From Chersky-840 sp963810195 (GTDB lineage Bacteria > Actinomycetota > Acidimicrobiia > Acidimicrobiales > UBA8190): DNA of 64,000 nt. The notes under the pieces were generated by a model. The model saw only the letters and a list, made by a program, of their open reading frames with translations. It had not been told where the DNA came from and searched no databases. Positions 53,778 through 62,739 of this stretch are shown piece after piece; positions within the stretch are counted from its first letter, which is position 1, and every line of letters starts with the position of its first letter. The DNA is taken from NCBI GenBank assembly GCA_963810195.1, contig CAWEMO010000004.1, positions 1-64,000 of the forward strand, given 5' to 3'. A program made the translations under genes and the position numbers.

Positions 53778-55320
53778 GTGACGCTGCGGCTGCGGTTGCT
53801 CCTCGTTCTCGTGGGCATCGTCACCGTGGGTCTGGTGGTGGCGGACGTGGCCACCTACGCGTCGCTGCGCTCCTATCTCTACTCGCAGGTCGACAGCCAG
53901 CTCCAAGACGACGCGCAGCCCATCGGCACCCAGGTGGCCGAGGCCTTCGCCGGGCCCTTCGGACGGACCCGGGTGTTCCCGCCGCCGGGCCTGTGGGTCG
54001 AGCTGCGCGACCAGAGCGGCAACACCATCAATCCCCCCGAGGCCTACCCGCTGTCGCCGCCCAACCTCCCCCTGCAGCTGCCCGGGTCGGGGGCGACGTC
54101 GACGAGCCCGGTCCTGTTCGACGCATCGAGCGGTGGGTCCCCGAACGTGGAGTACCGGGTCCTGGCCGAGCCCATCCAGGTCGACGGCAACCAGGTCGGC
54201 ACCGTCATCGTCGCCATCCCCCTCGATCCGCTCCACCACACCCTGGGACGGCTCGTGCTGATCGAGGTCCTGGTGTCGATCGGGGTCCTCGTGGGCGTGG
54301 GCGCCCTGGCGTGGTGGATGGTGCGGCGCAACCTGCGCCCGCTTCACGAGATGGCCACCACCGCCGGGGCCATCGCCGGGGGCGACCTGTCCCAGCGGGT
54401 CGAGACGGCCGACGAACGCAGCGAGATCGGCCAGCTCGGCAATGCGCTCAACACCATGCTGAGTGGCATCGAGGGCGCCTTCGCGGCGCGCGCCGCGTCG
54501 GAGGAGCGACTGCGGCGGTTCCTGGCCGACGCCTCGCACGAATTGCGCACCCCGCTCGACGTCGATCCGCGGCTACGCCGAGCTGTTCGACCGCGGGGCG
54601 CGCGACCGTCCTGAGGACCTCGCCACGTCGATGCGCCACATCCGTGAGGAAGCCAACCGCATGAGCACGCTCGTGGACGACCTGTTGCTCCTGGCCCGCC
54701 TCGACCACCAGCGGCCCCTCCTGCTCGAGCACATGGACCTCACCGCCACGGTCAGCGCCGCCGTCGACGCGGCGCGCGTGAGCGCTCCGGATCGCGCCAT
54801 CACCCTCGAGATCCCGGGTCCCGTCCCCGTCGTCGGGGACGGCGACCGGCTGCGCCAGGTTGTCGACAACCTGCTCGCCAACGCCGAGCAGCACACCCCG
54901 GCGGGCTCGCCCGTCGCCGTGCGGGTGCGCATCGAACCGACCACCGTGTGCCTCGAGATCTCCGACCGGGGCCCGGGGATCGCGCCGGCCGAGCAGGCGC
55001 AGATCTTCGAGCCGTTCCACCGCTCCGACCCGACGCGGGCGCGTGCCACCGGTGGTGCGGGTCTGGGGCTCACCATCGTGTCGGCCATCGCCCACGCGCA
55101 CGGCGGCACGGTCGGGGTGGTGTCGGACCCGGCGTCGGACAACGGGAGCAGTGGTGCCACCTTCTGGGTGCGGATCCCGCTGGCGGCCACCGATCCCGGC
55201 CCCGCAGCCGGAGCAGGACCTCCTGTGACAACGGCAGAGACAACGGCAGAGGCAACCGCAGAGGCAGCCGCGGACGCGGCCCCGAGCACCCCCGTGCCCT
55301 CGGAGCACGCCTCGGGCTAA
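53778..55320 (+). pseudogene. Sensor histidine kinase broken by a frameshift in its H-box
   Basis: Two-component sensor kinase, partner of the preceding response regulator. The first frame (278 codons) encodes the N-terminal membrane helix, an extracytoplasmic domain, the second helix (LVLIEVLVSIGVLVGVGALA), a HAMP linker and the H-box ADASHELRTPL. After CTC at 54555-54557 one extra G at 54558 shifts the frame, and a stop follows at 54612. In the +1 frame the sequence continues exactly as expected (TSIRGYAELFDR) into the catalytic domain with VVDNLLANAEQHTP (N box), DRGPGIAPAEQ and GAGLGLTIVSAI. A single-base insertion therefore explains the break, either real decay or a sequence error. The start is GTG at 53778. 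Confidence 0.9.
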
Positions 55321-55409
55321 CCCGCCCAGCGACTCACCAGGTCGATGAGTTGATCGGCCGCAAACCAAGCCGGCGGGCGGCGTCGAGATGCCGTCGAGAC
55401 GGCGGCGAG

Positions 55410-57641
55410 CTAGCCGGCCACCTCCACCGTGAGCCGCAGCGCACCAGGATCGGCGGCGTGGCGGGCCACGTCGAGCACATAGCCACCGGGCTCGACCACC
55501 CAGCGATGGCGTTCCCCGTCGCGTACGGCGAGCCGCTGCCACGGGATGCGGATGACGACATCGGCGTGGGACCCCGCGTCGATCTCGACGCGGGCGAAAC
55601 CCAGCAGCCGGCGAGGCGGGCGGCGGGCCGGGTCCCAATGCCGGTGCCCTCCGTAGACCTGCACGACGTCGGTGCCGGGCCGGGTGCCGGTGTTACGCAC
55701 CGTTCCCCGCACGACAATTCCGTCGTCCTCGACCGCCGCCGCGAACGCGTCGGACTCGAACGTCGTGTACGAAAGTCCGAACCCGAAGGGGTACGCCGGC
55801 GCGTTGGCGTCGCGCTCGAGGAGCCACCAGCCATGCCAGGGGCCGTAGGTTACCGCATGGGCGTCGCGCTCGAAGGGGGGAAGGTGCGCCTCGTCGGTGG
55901 GCACCGTAAAGGGGAGACGGCCCCCGGCGTCGAGCGACGCCCAGGAGCACGTCGGCCAGGCCGTTGCCACCCTCCATGCCCGCGTACCAGGACTGCACGA
56001 TGGCCGGCACCCGCCGGTCCCAGGCCGAGACGACGACGGCGCTTCCGGCCACGATGGCCACGACGGTGCGCGGGTTGGCTCCCGCCACCGCCGCGACCAG
56101 CGCCTCGTCGTGGGGGTGGAGGCGCAACGAGACGCGGTCCCCACCCGGCGCGAACCCCAGCGGCTCGGGACCGGGGACGGTCCTCGACATGTCGGGCCCG
56201 GGATCGGCGGCGACGTCGGCCGTGAAGCGCCGCGCCAGGCCGGGGTCGTCGGGACCCGGGAACAGCTCGGCCAGGTGGGCGGTGGAGTCGCCGCCGATGT
56301 ACTCGCCCTCGTCCTGCCGGGTGTAGCCCACCACGACCAGGGCCACGTCGCACGACGCCGCGGTAGCCGCCGCCGCTTCGAGGTCCTCCCCGTCGATGGA
56401 GACGACCTCGGTGGCGCCCAGGGCCGCACCCAGACCGTCGAGGACCGTGACCGCGGCCGGGGCCCACACGTCGCTCGATCCGCCGTCGCCGAGGTTCCGC
56501 ACCGCGGCGAGGCGGCCCACCACCGCCAACCGCTGCATCGTGGCCGGGTTGAGCGGGAGAACCGGCGTGCCGGCGACCGGTTCGTTGCGGAGTACGACGG
56601 CGGACTTGGCGGCCGCCTCGCGGGCCAGGGCCCGGTGCTCGTCGCAGGCGAGGACCTCGATGCCGGGCCGCGGAGTCCCCAACACGTCGCGGAAGCGCAG
56701 CAACGTGGCCAGCAGCCTGGTCACCGAGCGGTCGACGTCGTCCCAGGAGATCTCGTGACCCTCGAGCGCACCCGGCAGGTCCCGGGCGCGCAGCATCCGG
56801 TAGGGCATCTCGACGTCGAGCCCGGCCGGCACCGACGCCGGCGCGTCGCGCAGCCCGAAGATCCAGTCGCTGATCACGAACCCTTCGAATCCCCACTCGT
56901 CCCTCAGCACGTCGGTCAGCAGGGCACGGTTCTCGCCGCACCAGTGGCCGTTCACCGAGTTGTACGCGCTCATCACGACCGCCACGCCCTCGTCGACGAT
57001 CCGGCGGAAGTGGGGGAGGAACACCTCGTGCAGGCTGGTTTCGTCGACGGTGACGTCGACGAGGAAGCGCGCGTTCTCCATGGAGTTGCACGCCAGGTGC
57101 TTCACGCACGCCATGGCGTGGCGTTGCACGCCCCGGGTCAGCGCCGCGCCGAGCTCGCCCACGTGCACGGGGTCCTCGCCGTAGGTCTCCTGGGCCCGGC
57201 CCCACGCCGGGTGGCGCAGGACGTTCACGCACACCCCGCCGTACAGGGTGGCGCCCACGGCCCGGAGCTCGCGGCCGATGGCGTCGCCGATGCGCTCCTC
57301 GAGATCGACGTCCCACGTGGCGCCGCGCGCCATGCTCACCGGGAAGCACGTCGCCGGCCCGATGACCACGCCGCGGGGCCCGTCGCTGAAGGCGAATCCC
57401 GGGATGCCGAGGCGCTCGATGCGCGCCGCGGGAACGGGCGCTTGTGGTAGCCGCCGGTGCCCAGGTCCCCGAGGCCCGCCCAGAAGGGGAGGTCGCCGTC
57501 CAGGCACCACAGCCGCTCGTCGGGGGTCATCGCCGCCAGCACCGACCGGGCCGCCTCGATCGGGTCGGTCCCCGCCGAGACGGCTCGCACGGCACGGTCG
57601 AAGGTGGTGACGGTGTCCCCGGTCCTGTCGTCGTGGGCCAT
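55410..57641 (-). pseudogene. GH3 beta-glucosidase-type glycosidase with two frameshifts
   Basis: Glycoside hydrolase family 3 enzyme (beta-glucosidase or related), about 740 residues if intact. The N-terminal segment (57641 to about 57440) ends GTGGYHKRPF; the next segment, in another frame, starts APVPAARIERLGIPG. A single missing G near 57440 would join them. The main segment includes RLGIPGFAFSDGPRGVVIGP, ACVKHLACNSMENA and the nucleophile region GFEGFVISDWIFGLRDAP with the catalytic Asp. A second shift near 55930 separates GNGLADVLLG from LDAGGRLPFTVPTDEAHLPP, after which the FnIII-like C-terminal domain (FGFGLSYTTFE) runs to 55410. The upstream neighbour on the right is dnaB. Two single-base events in one gene suggest pseudogenisation or poor base quality. 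Confidence 0.85.
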
Positions 57642-57696
57642 GGCGAAACCGTAACGCCCGGTCCCGAGGTGCCGGGTCCGCGCCGAGAGGAGGGGG

Positions 57697-59067
57697 TCAG
57701 ACCCGGGCGATGCCGGCGAAGCGGGTGAAGCGGTCGACGAAGGCGAGCTGGGTCACGCCGGTGGGCCCGTTGCGGTGCTTGGCGATGATGATCTCCGCCG
57801 TGCCGCGGTCGGGTGAGTCGGCGTTGTAGATCTCGTCGCGGTAGATGAACAGCACCACGTCCGCGTCCTGTTCGATGGACCCCGACTCGCGCAGGTCGGC
57901 CAGCACGGGTCGCTTGTCCTGGCGCATCTCCAGGTTGCGCGACAACTGCGACAGCGCGACGACCGGGATGTCGAGCTCGCGCGCCAGCACCTTGAGGCCG
58001 CGGCTGATCTCGGACACCTCCACCTGCCGGTTCTCGGCCCGGCTCTTGGTGTGCCCGCTCATGAGCTGCAGGTAGTCGACGACCACGAGGCCCAGTCCCT
58101 CGCGCGCCTTGAGGCGTCGGGCCTTGGCCCGGATCTCCATCACGGTGAGGTTGGGGTTGTCGTCGATGTAGATGGGGGCGTCGCCGAGGCGGCCGATGGC
58201 GTCGGAGATCTTGGGCCAGTCCGACTCGAGCAACCGGCCGTTGCGCATGCGGGTGGCGTCGACGTGCGCCTCCGAACACAGCAGCCGCTGGGTGAGCTCG
58301 AGGTGGCTCATCTCGAGCGAGAACACGAGCACGGGGACGCGCGCGTGCACGGCAGCGTGCTGGGCGATGCCCAAGGCGAAGCTCGTCTTGCCCATGGCGG
58401 GGCGGGCCCCGACCACCACGAGGTTCGACTTCTGCAGGCCGGCGAGGCGGTCGTCGAGGTCCGCGTACCCCGTCGGCACGCCGGTGATGGTGTCGCCGCG
58501 TTCGAAGAGGTTCTCGAGATGGTCGAGGCTGGCGGCCAGCAGCTCGCGCAACGGCGCCATGGTGTCGACCACGCGGCGCTGGGCCACCTCGAACACCATG
58601 GCTTCGGCGCGGTCGATCACGGTGGAGACGTCCTCGGGGAGGCTGAAGCCGAGCTCGGCGATCTCGCCCGCCACCACCACGAGCCGGCGCAGCAGCGCGT
58701 GCTCCTCGACGATGCGCGCGTAGTGCGAAGCGTTCGCCGTCGACGGCGTGTTCACCTGCAGCGAGATGAGCACCGACGCGTCGCCCACGTCGTCGAGCAG
58801 CCCGGAGCGGCGCAGCTCGTCGGCGACGGTCACGGGGTCGGCGGGCTCGCCCCGCGCGTAGAGGGCGGTGACCGCGGCGAACACGTGGCCGTGGGCGGGC
58901 TTGTAGAAGTCCTCGGCCACGCAGCACTCGAGTGCCGCCGCGATGGCGTCGCGCGACAGGAGCATGGCGCCCAGGAGCGACTCCTCGGCGTCGAGGTTGT
59001 GGGGAGGGACCCTGCCTCCGACCGCGTGGAGCCGACGGGGAGGTGCCTCTTCGAATGCCTGCGCCAT
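57697..59067 (-). CDS. dnaB: Replicative DNA helicase
   Basis: Hexameric helicase that unwinds DNA at the replication fork. The 456 residues contain the N-terminal primase-interacting domain (VPPHNLDAEESLLGAMLL) and the RecA-like C-terminal domain with Walker A VVGARPAMGKTSFALGIAQ, the Walker B/H motif LVVVDYLQLM and the Arg finger region RDKRPVLADLRESGSIEQD. No intein is present. I place the start at the ATG at 59067, where GGGAG precedes it; a reading from 59115 is not conserved. It is separated by 202 bp from rplI on the same strand, and the gap holds several DnaA-box-like 9-mers. Standard core-genome order. Confidence 0.95.
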   Translation of the reverse strand: MAQAFEEAPPRRLHAVGGRVPPHNLDAEESLLGAMLLSRDAIAAALECCVAEDFYKPAHGHVFAAVTALYARGEPADPVTVADELRRSGLLDDVGDASVLISLQVNTPSTANASHYARIVEEHALLRRLVVVAGEIAELGFSLPEDVSTVIDRAEAMVFEVAQRRVVDTMAPLRELLAASLDHLENLFERGDTITGVPTGYADLDDRLAGLQKSNLVVVGARPAMGKTSFALGIAQHAAVHARVPVLVFSLEMSHLELTQRLLCSEAHVDATRMRNGRLLESDWPKISDAIGRLGDAPIYIDDNPNLTVMEIRAKARRLKAREGLGLVVVDYLQLMSGHTKSRAENRQVEVSEISRGLKVLARELDIPVVALSQLSRNLEMRQDKRPVLADLRESGSIEQDADVVLFIYRDEIYNADSPDRGTAEIIIAKHRNGPTGVTQLAFVDRFTRFAGIARV

Positions 59068-59124
59068 GGTCTCCCTACCCTGGCCTACCGAGCCTGGGGG
59101 TAACGAGGGGTGCAACCCTGCGAA

Positions 59125-59203
59125 TTATCCGGGGACAACCCGCGATTGTCGGGGGACAACCATGTGGACGACGACCCCGTCGGGAAGGGGGAGCTGGGGA
59201 TAA
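59125..59203. promoter_or_regulatory. Cluster of DnaA-box-like 9-mers upstream of dnaB
   Basis: Within 79 bp are TTATCCGGG (59125, plus), TTGTCCCCG (59130-59138, minus), TTGTCCCCC (59151-59159, minus), TCGTCCACA (59163-59171, minus, one mismatch to TTGTCCACA) and TTATCCCCA (59195-59203, minus, one mismatch to TTATCCACA). The density suggests DnaA binding or a dnaB control region. It is not A+T-rich like a usual origin. Confidence 0.35.
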
Positions 59204-59269
59204 CCCGGGGATCGGCGGGGATCCGCTGGGACTTCGCATCCCGCCACGGTGCCAGGCGGGTGTGACAGG

Positions 59270-59719
59270 TCAGCTGCCGGCGACGACCTCGACCGTCAGC
59301 TCCACGTCGACCTCGTCGTGCAACTTGACCGGGACCACGTGGGTGCCCACCGACTTGATGGGCTCGGCCAGCTGGATCTTGCGCCGGTCCACCACGGCGC
59401 CGGTCTGAGCCTCGACGGCCTCGGCGACGTCGTTGGTGGTCACCGAGCCGAACAGGCGCCCCTCGGCGCCGGCGCGCGCCGTGATCTTCACGGTGGCGGC
59501 ACCCAGCACTTCGGCCACGGCCTGCGCCGACTCGCGGTCCTGCGCGTCGCGCAGCGCGCGCGACTTGCGCATGGCGGCGGCCTGCGCCTCGACACCGCCC
59601 GTGGCGACCAGGGCGCTGCCCGTCGGAAACAGGTAGTTGCGGGCGAAGCCCTTCGCCACGTCGACGATGTCGCCCTTCTTCCCCACACCGGAGATGTCAC
59701 TGCGCAACAGCACCCGCAT
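59270..59719 (-). CDS. rplI: 50S ribosomal protein L9
   Basis: Large-subunit ribosomal protein that binds 23S rRNA at the L1-stalk side. The 149 residues start MRVLLRSDISGVGKKGDIVD and contain VAKGFARNYLFPTGSALVAT, the conserved N-terminal domain, then the helical linker and a C-terminal domain ending TVEVVAGS. GGAGGTGA lies nine bases upstream of the ATG at 59719; a GTG directly before it is also in frame. The start overlaps the end of rpsR by 23 bp. Order rpsF-ssb-rpsR-rplI is conserved among actinobacteria. Confidence 0.95.
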   Translation of the reverse strand: MRVLLRSDISGVGKKGDIVDVAKGFARNYLFPTGSALVATGGVEAQAAAMRKSRALRDAQDRESAQAVAEVLGAATVKITARAGAEGRLFGSVTTNDVAEAVEAQTGAVVDRRKIQLAEPIKSVGTHVVPVKLHDEVDVELTVEVVAGS

Positions 59720-60029
59720 CACCGATCACCTCCGTTCGCGCCCGCCGTCCCGGGGGCCTCGGGGGGCGCGGCGCCGGTCGTGGCAGGAGCACGAGCTCGC
59801 GTGCCGTCTTGATGGCCATGGCGACCTCGTTCTGGTGCCGGGCGCAATTCCCCGTCACGCGCCGGGCGCGGATCCTGCCCCGGTCACTGACGTAGCGCCG
59901 CAGCATCGTGACGTTCTTGTAGTCGACCCAGTCGATCCTGTCCGTGCACAGCGTGCACGGCGGGTACGGGTTGCGCCGGGCGCGGGCCGTCACAGCGCGA
60001 CGCGCCGTCGCTTCGGTGTGCAGCGCCAT
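59697..60029 (-). CDS. rpsR: 30S ribosomal protein S18, C-terminally extended
   Basis: Small-subunit protein that pairs with S6. The 110-residue product contains the zinc-ligand Cys pair CTLC, then DRIDWVDYKNVTMLRRYVSD, RGRIRARRVTGNCARHQNEV and MAIKTARELVLLP. The usual S18 length is about 75-90 residues. Here a Pro/Arg-rich tail (RPAPRPPRPPGRRARTEVIG) continues for about 28 residues and overlaps the rplI start by 23 bp, covering the rplI ribosome binding site. Translation is therefore coupled. The gene follows ssb by three bases. Confidence 0.92.
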   Translation of the reverse strand: MALHTEATARRAVTARARRNPYPPCTLCTDRIDWVDYKNVTMLRRYVSDRGRIRARRVTGNCARHQNEVAMAIKTARELVLLPRPAPRPPRPPGRRARTEVIGDAGAVAQ

Positions 60030-60032
60030 GGC

Positions 60033-60500
60033 TCAGAAGGGCTCCTCGTCGAAGCCGTAGCCACCCCCGGCCGCCTGCGCCGCCGGTTGTCTGTCGCCAC
60101 CGCCGCCGCGGGGGGCCGCGCCTTCGCCCGGGCCGCGCCGCTCGTTCTTGGTGACCTGGGCGGTGGCCCAGCGCAGGCTGGGGCCGATCTCGTCGGCCAC
60201 GACCTCGACCTTGGACCGCTTGTCGCCGTCCTGGGTCTCCCACGACCGCTGCTCGAGCCGTCCCGTCACGATGATCCGCGACCCGCGCGCCAGGCTCTCC
60301 GCCGCGTTCTCGGCCATCTCGCGCCAGCACACGATGTCGAAGAAGGACGTGGCCTCCTCCCATTCCTGGGTCTGGCGATTCTGCCACCGCCGGTTCACGG
60401 CCAACCCGAAGGTGGCCGTGGCCTGGCCCGTGGGGGTGAAGCGCAGCTCGGGGTCCCGGGTGATGTTCCCGACGAGCACGATGTTGTTTCCGTTGGCCAT
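60033..60500 (-). CDS. ssb: Single-stranded DNA-binding protein
   Basis: Binds single-stranded DNA during replication and repair. The 155 residues start MANGNNIVLVGNITRDPELR and contain the OB-fold strands with NRRWQNRQTQEWEEATSFFD and VTGRLEQRSWETQDGDKRSK. The Gly-rich linker is short, and the conserved acidic tail DEEPF is complete, as needed for partner binding. It lies 21 bp after rpsF and 3 bp before rpsR on the same strand, the typical operon. Confidence 0.96.
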   Translation of the reverse strand: MANGNNIVLVGNITRDPELRFTPTGQATATFGLAVNRRWQNRQTQEWEEATSFFDIVCWREMAENAAESLARGSRIIVTGRLEQRSWETQDGDKRSKVEVVADEIGPSLRWATAQVTKNERRGPGEGAAPRGGGGDRQPAAQAAGGGYGFDEEPF

Positions 60501-60521
60501 GTCTCTTCCTCCGCTGCCGGT

Positions 60522-60887
60522 TCAGCCCGCGCTGCGGGCGCCGTCGCCCGCGGGCGCCCTGGCCCCGGCGGGAACTCTGGTCCGTGTCCTGCCGGCCACC
60601 TTCTCCGGCAGCCGGATGATCTTGTGGCGCATCACTTCGTCGGCCAGGACGAGGAACCGGTCGAGCTCCGCCGACGCCTTGGGCTCGGCGGTGAACTCCG
60701 CCACCACGTAGTACCCCTCACGCTTGTGGTTCATCTCGTAGGCGAGGGTGCGCCGGCCCCAGCGGTCGACCGTCCCGGTGGTGCCCCCGTTGGACCGCAC
60801 CACCTCGAGCGCCTTGTCCAGGGCTCCCTGGATGGCCGCCTCTTCGACCTCGGGGTCGAAGATGATCATTGTCTCGTACGGCCGCAC
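60522..60887 (-). CDS. rpsF: 30S ribosomal protein S6
   Basis: Small-subunit ribosomal protein that forms a dimer with S18. The 121 residues start VRPYETMIIFDPEVEEAAIQ and contain VDRWGRRTLAYEMNHKREGYY and FLVLADEVMRHKIIRLPEK, with a basic Ala/Arg-rich tail. The start is GTG at 60887 because GGAGGTGA precedes it with good spacing; an in-frame reading to 60959 is not conserved. It is first in the rpsF-ssb-rpsR-rplI operon; its promoter should lie in the 141 bp before panB's 3' end. Confidence 0.95.
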   Translation of the reverse strand: MRPYETMIIFDPEVEEAAIQGALDKALEVVRSNGGTTGTVDRWGRRTLAYEMNHKREGYYVVAEFTAEPKASAELDRFLVLADEVMRHKIIRLPEKVAGRTRTRVPAGARAPAGDGARSAG

Positions 60888-61028
60888 GCGCGGCTCACCT
60901 CCCTCTGGACCCGGGCCACTCGGCCACCGGGGCTCCGCCCCCGGCGGAGCAGGGTGCAATCGGATGCATCGGCCTGGGCGGGTCGTGACCCGGTCCGTGG
61001 CCAGCGGCCATGGTACCCGAAGGGTGGG

Positions 61029-61865
61029 TCAGGGTCCCCCGGGGCCCGGCTCGGAGGGCTGGTGGTAGGTCTCGGCCTCGGCCGGGAAGGTCCCCGCCCG
61101 GACGTCCGCGGCCCAGGTCGAGAGGGCTTCCACGGCCGCCGAGGCCAGGTCCGCGTAGCGGCGGACGAACTTCGGGACGGGGCCCTCGCCCAGGCCCAGG
61201 ACGTCGTGGAACACCAGGACCTGACCGTCGCACCCGGGGCCGGCGCCGATCCCGATGGTGGGCACGTCCACCTCGGCGGTGACCCGGTCGGCCACCACGT
61301 CGGGCACGCCCTCGAGGACGATGGCGAAGACCCCCGCCGCGGTGATGGCCTTGGCGTCGTCGACCAGGGCGTCGGCCGCCGCGGCCTGGCGGGCCTGGAC
61401 CTTGTACCCGCCCATGGTGTGCACCGACTGCGGGGTCAGCCCCAGATGGCCCACCACCGGGATCTCGGTGGCCACCAGCGCTTCGATCATGGGGACCCTG
61501 GCCCTGCCGCCCTCGAGCTTCACGGCCTCGGCGCCGGCCCGCACCAGGGTGGCCCCGTTGCGGATGGTGTCCTCCACCGAGACGTGGTAGCTGAGCCACG
61601 GCAGGTCACCGATCACGAGGGCCCGGGGCTTCGCCCTGGCCACGGCAGCGACGTGATGGGCCATGACCCCCACGTCCACCTGCAGGGTGTCGGCGTAGCC
61701 GAGCACGGTGTTGGCGAGCGAGTCGCCCACCAGGATCATGTCGACCCCCGCCGCGTCGGCGATGCGGGCGCCGGGGGTGTCGTAGGCGGTGAGCATGACG
61801 AGGGGCTCGTCGCCGCGCGCCCGCTTGCGGGAACGGACCTGAGGGGCCGTGACCTTGGGTGCCAT
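61029..61865 (-). CDS. panB: Ketopantoate hydroxymethyltransferase
   Basis: Enzyme that adds a hydroxymethyl group from methylene-THF to 2-oxoisovalerate, the first committed step of pantothenate and hence CoA synthesis. The 278 residues include VMLTAYDTPGARIADAAGVD, ILVGDSLANTVLGY (metal Asp), VIGDLPWLSYHVSVEDTIRN, AEAVKLEGGRA and HLGLTPQSVHTMGGYKVQ. Start ATG at 61865, with AAGGAGG six bases upstream. It lies on the same strand as rpsF but 141 bp before it, so it is probably separately transcribed. A divergent zinc-ribbon gene starts 88 bp away. No panC or panD is seen in the window. Confidence 0.95.
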   Translation of the reverse strand: MAPKVTAPQVRSRKRARGDEPLVMLTAYDTPGARIADAAGVDMILVGDSLANTVLGYADTLQVDVGVMAHHVAAVARAKPRALVIGDLPWLSYHVSVEDTIRNGATLVRAGAEAVKLEGGRARVPMIEALVATEIPVVGHLGLTPQSVHTMGGYKVQARQAAAADALVDDAKAITAAGVFAIVLEGVPDVVADRVTAEVDVPTIGIGAGPGCDGQVLVFHDVLGLGEGPVPKFVRRYADLASAAVEALSTWAADVRAGTFPAEAETYHQPSEPGPGGP

Positions 61866-61952
61866 GTGGGGCCTCCTTGCCGTCCAGCGCTCAGGGCTGC
61901 CGGCGGCATCGGGACCGGGAACTGCTACCTGCTCCAGTGTACCGTTCCGTTG

Positions 61953-62150
61953 GTGGCTGGGAATGGGGCTCCACCAGGCGCGACGTGCGAGAGCTGCGGT
62001 TCGGCCGACGGCCCGCTCGAGCCCGTGCGCCGCGTGTACCTGGAGGTCGACGGGGACGGGAACCTGCGCCCGGCCCGGACCATGCCCGAGCTCAAGCGGT
62101 GGTGCCCGGCCTGTCGGGCCCAATACCCCAACGAGCCGGCCGGGGCCTGA
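61953..62150 (+). CDS. Small zinc-ribbon-like protein
   Basis: A 65-residue protein with two Cys pairs, ATCESCGSADG near the N-terminus and RWCPACRAQYPN near the C-terminus, separated by VRRVYLEVDGDGNLRPARTM. Two CxxC knuckles 35-40 residues apart usually bind one zinc ion. No nucleic-acid-binding signature beyond this is seen. The GTG at 61953 is the best start. The gene is divergent from panB and 6 bp before the SRPBCC gene. I do not know its function. Confidence 0.6.
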   Translation: MAGNGAPPGATCESCGSADGPLEPVRRVYLEVDGDGNLRPARTMPELKRWCPACRAQYPNEPAGA

Positions 62151-62156
62151 CCGCAC

Positions 62157-62696
62157 GTGGCCCGGTCGACCTCAGTCATCGACTACCGGGGACGGTTCGC
62201 CTTCGACGTCTCTCCCGAGACCCTGTGGACCTCGATCGAGCACGGCGAGCGGTTCGAGGCCTGGTGGACCTGGCTGCGCGAGTTCCGCCTCGTAGGGCCC
62301 GGCCTCGAGGCCGGGGCGGTGCTGCACGGGGTGGTGTCGCCGCCGGTGCCCTACACGATGCGCATCCGGGTGGAGCTCGACCGCTGTGTGCGGCCCGAGC
62401 GGATCGACGCCACCGTCCACGGCGACCTCGAGGGCCCGGCGTGCCTCGTACTCGAGCCCGCCGGCCCGGGCACCCTGGCCGAGGTGGCGTGGACCGTGGA
62501 GATGACCCAGCGGACCATGCGCCTCGCGGCGCGGTTCGCGCACCCCCTCATGCGCTGGGGCCACGACCGCGTCATCGAGGCGACCGTGAACGGGTACCGC
62601 CGGCACCTCGCTTCCACCGGAGGACCGGACACGCGAGGACCGGGCCCACGCGGACCGGGCCCACGCGGACCGGAACAGTCCGGCGGTCCCCGCTAG
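62157..62696 (+). CDS. SRPBCC-family protein (polyketide-cyclase-like)
   Basis: A 179-residue START/SRPBCC-fold protein that probably binds a hydrophobic ligand. It shows VIDYRGRFAFDVSPETLWTS, the usual first strand with the W, HGERFEAWWTWLREFRLVG, and the C-terminal amphipathic helix LMRWGHDRVIEATVNGYRRHL. The last about 25 residues are a Gly/Pro/Arg tail encoded by 15-bp repeats (GPGPR units). Start GTG at 62157, four codons after the zinc-ribbon stop, so the two genes are likely co-transcribed. Function unknown. Confidence 0.75.
   Translation: MARSTSVIDYRGRFAFDVSPETLWTSIEHGERFEAWWTWLREFRLVGPGLEAGAVLHGVVSPPVPYTMRIRVELDRCVRPERIDATVHGDLEGPACLVLEPAGPGTLAEVAWTVEMTQRTMRLAARFAHPLMRWGHDRVIEATVNGYRRHLASTGGPDTRGPGPRGPGPRGPEQSGGPR
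62637..62673 (+). repeat. 15-bp direct repeats at the gene end
   Basis: The unit GGACCGGGCCCACGC occurs at 62637-62651 and 62652-62666 and is followed by a partial copy (GGACCGG). In frame it encodes GPGPR steps at the C-terminus of the SRPBCC protein. Confidence 0.8.
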
Positions 62697-62739
62697 CCCC
62701 GGGGAGCGGGGAGCGGGCGCTTCGAACCCCCGGTCGGCT

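Noticed and set aside
59116..59269. Chromosome origin (oriC)
   Set aside because: DnaA-like boxes are present but no A+T-rich unwinding stretch and no dnaA/dnaN genes; kept only as a candidate DnaA site.
59637..62150. Long plus-strand open frame over rplI, rpsR, ssb, rpsF and panB
   Set aside because: Shadow of the minus-strand ribosomal and panB genes; only its last 65 codons, where the zinc-ribbon protein lies, look real.
62715..62735. GGTTCGAA-like T-loop motif on the minus strand
   Set aside because: There is no anticodon arm or acceptor stem around it, so it is not a tRNA.
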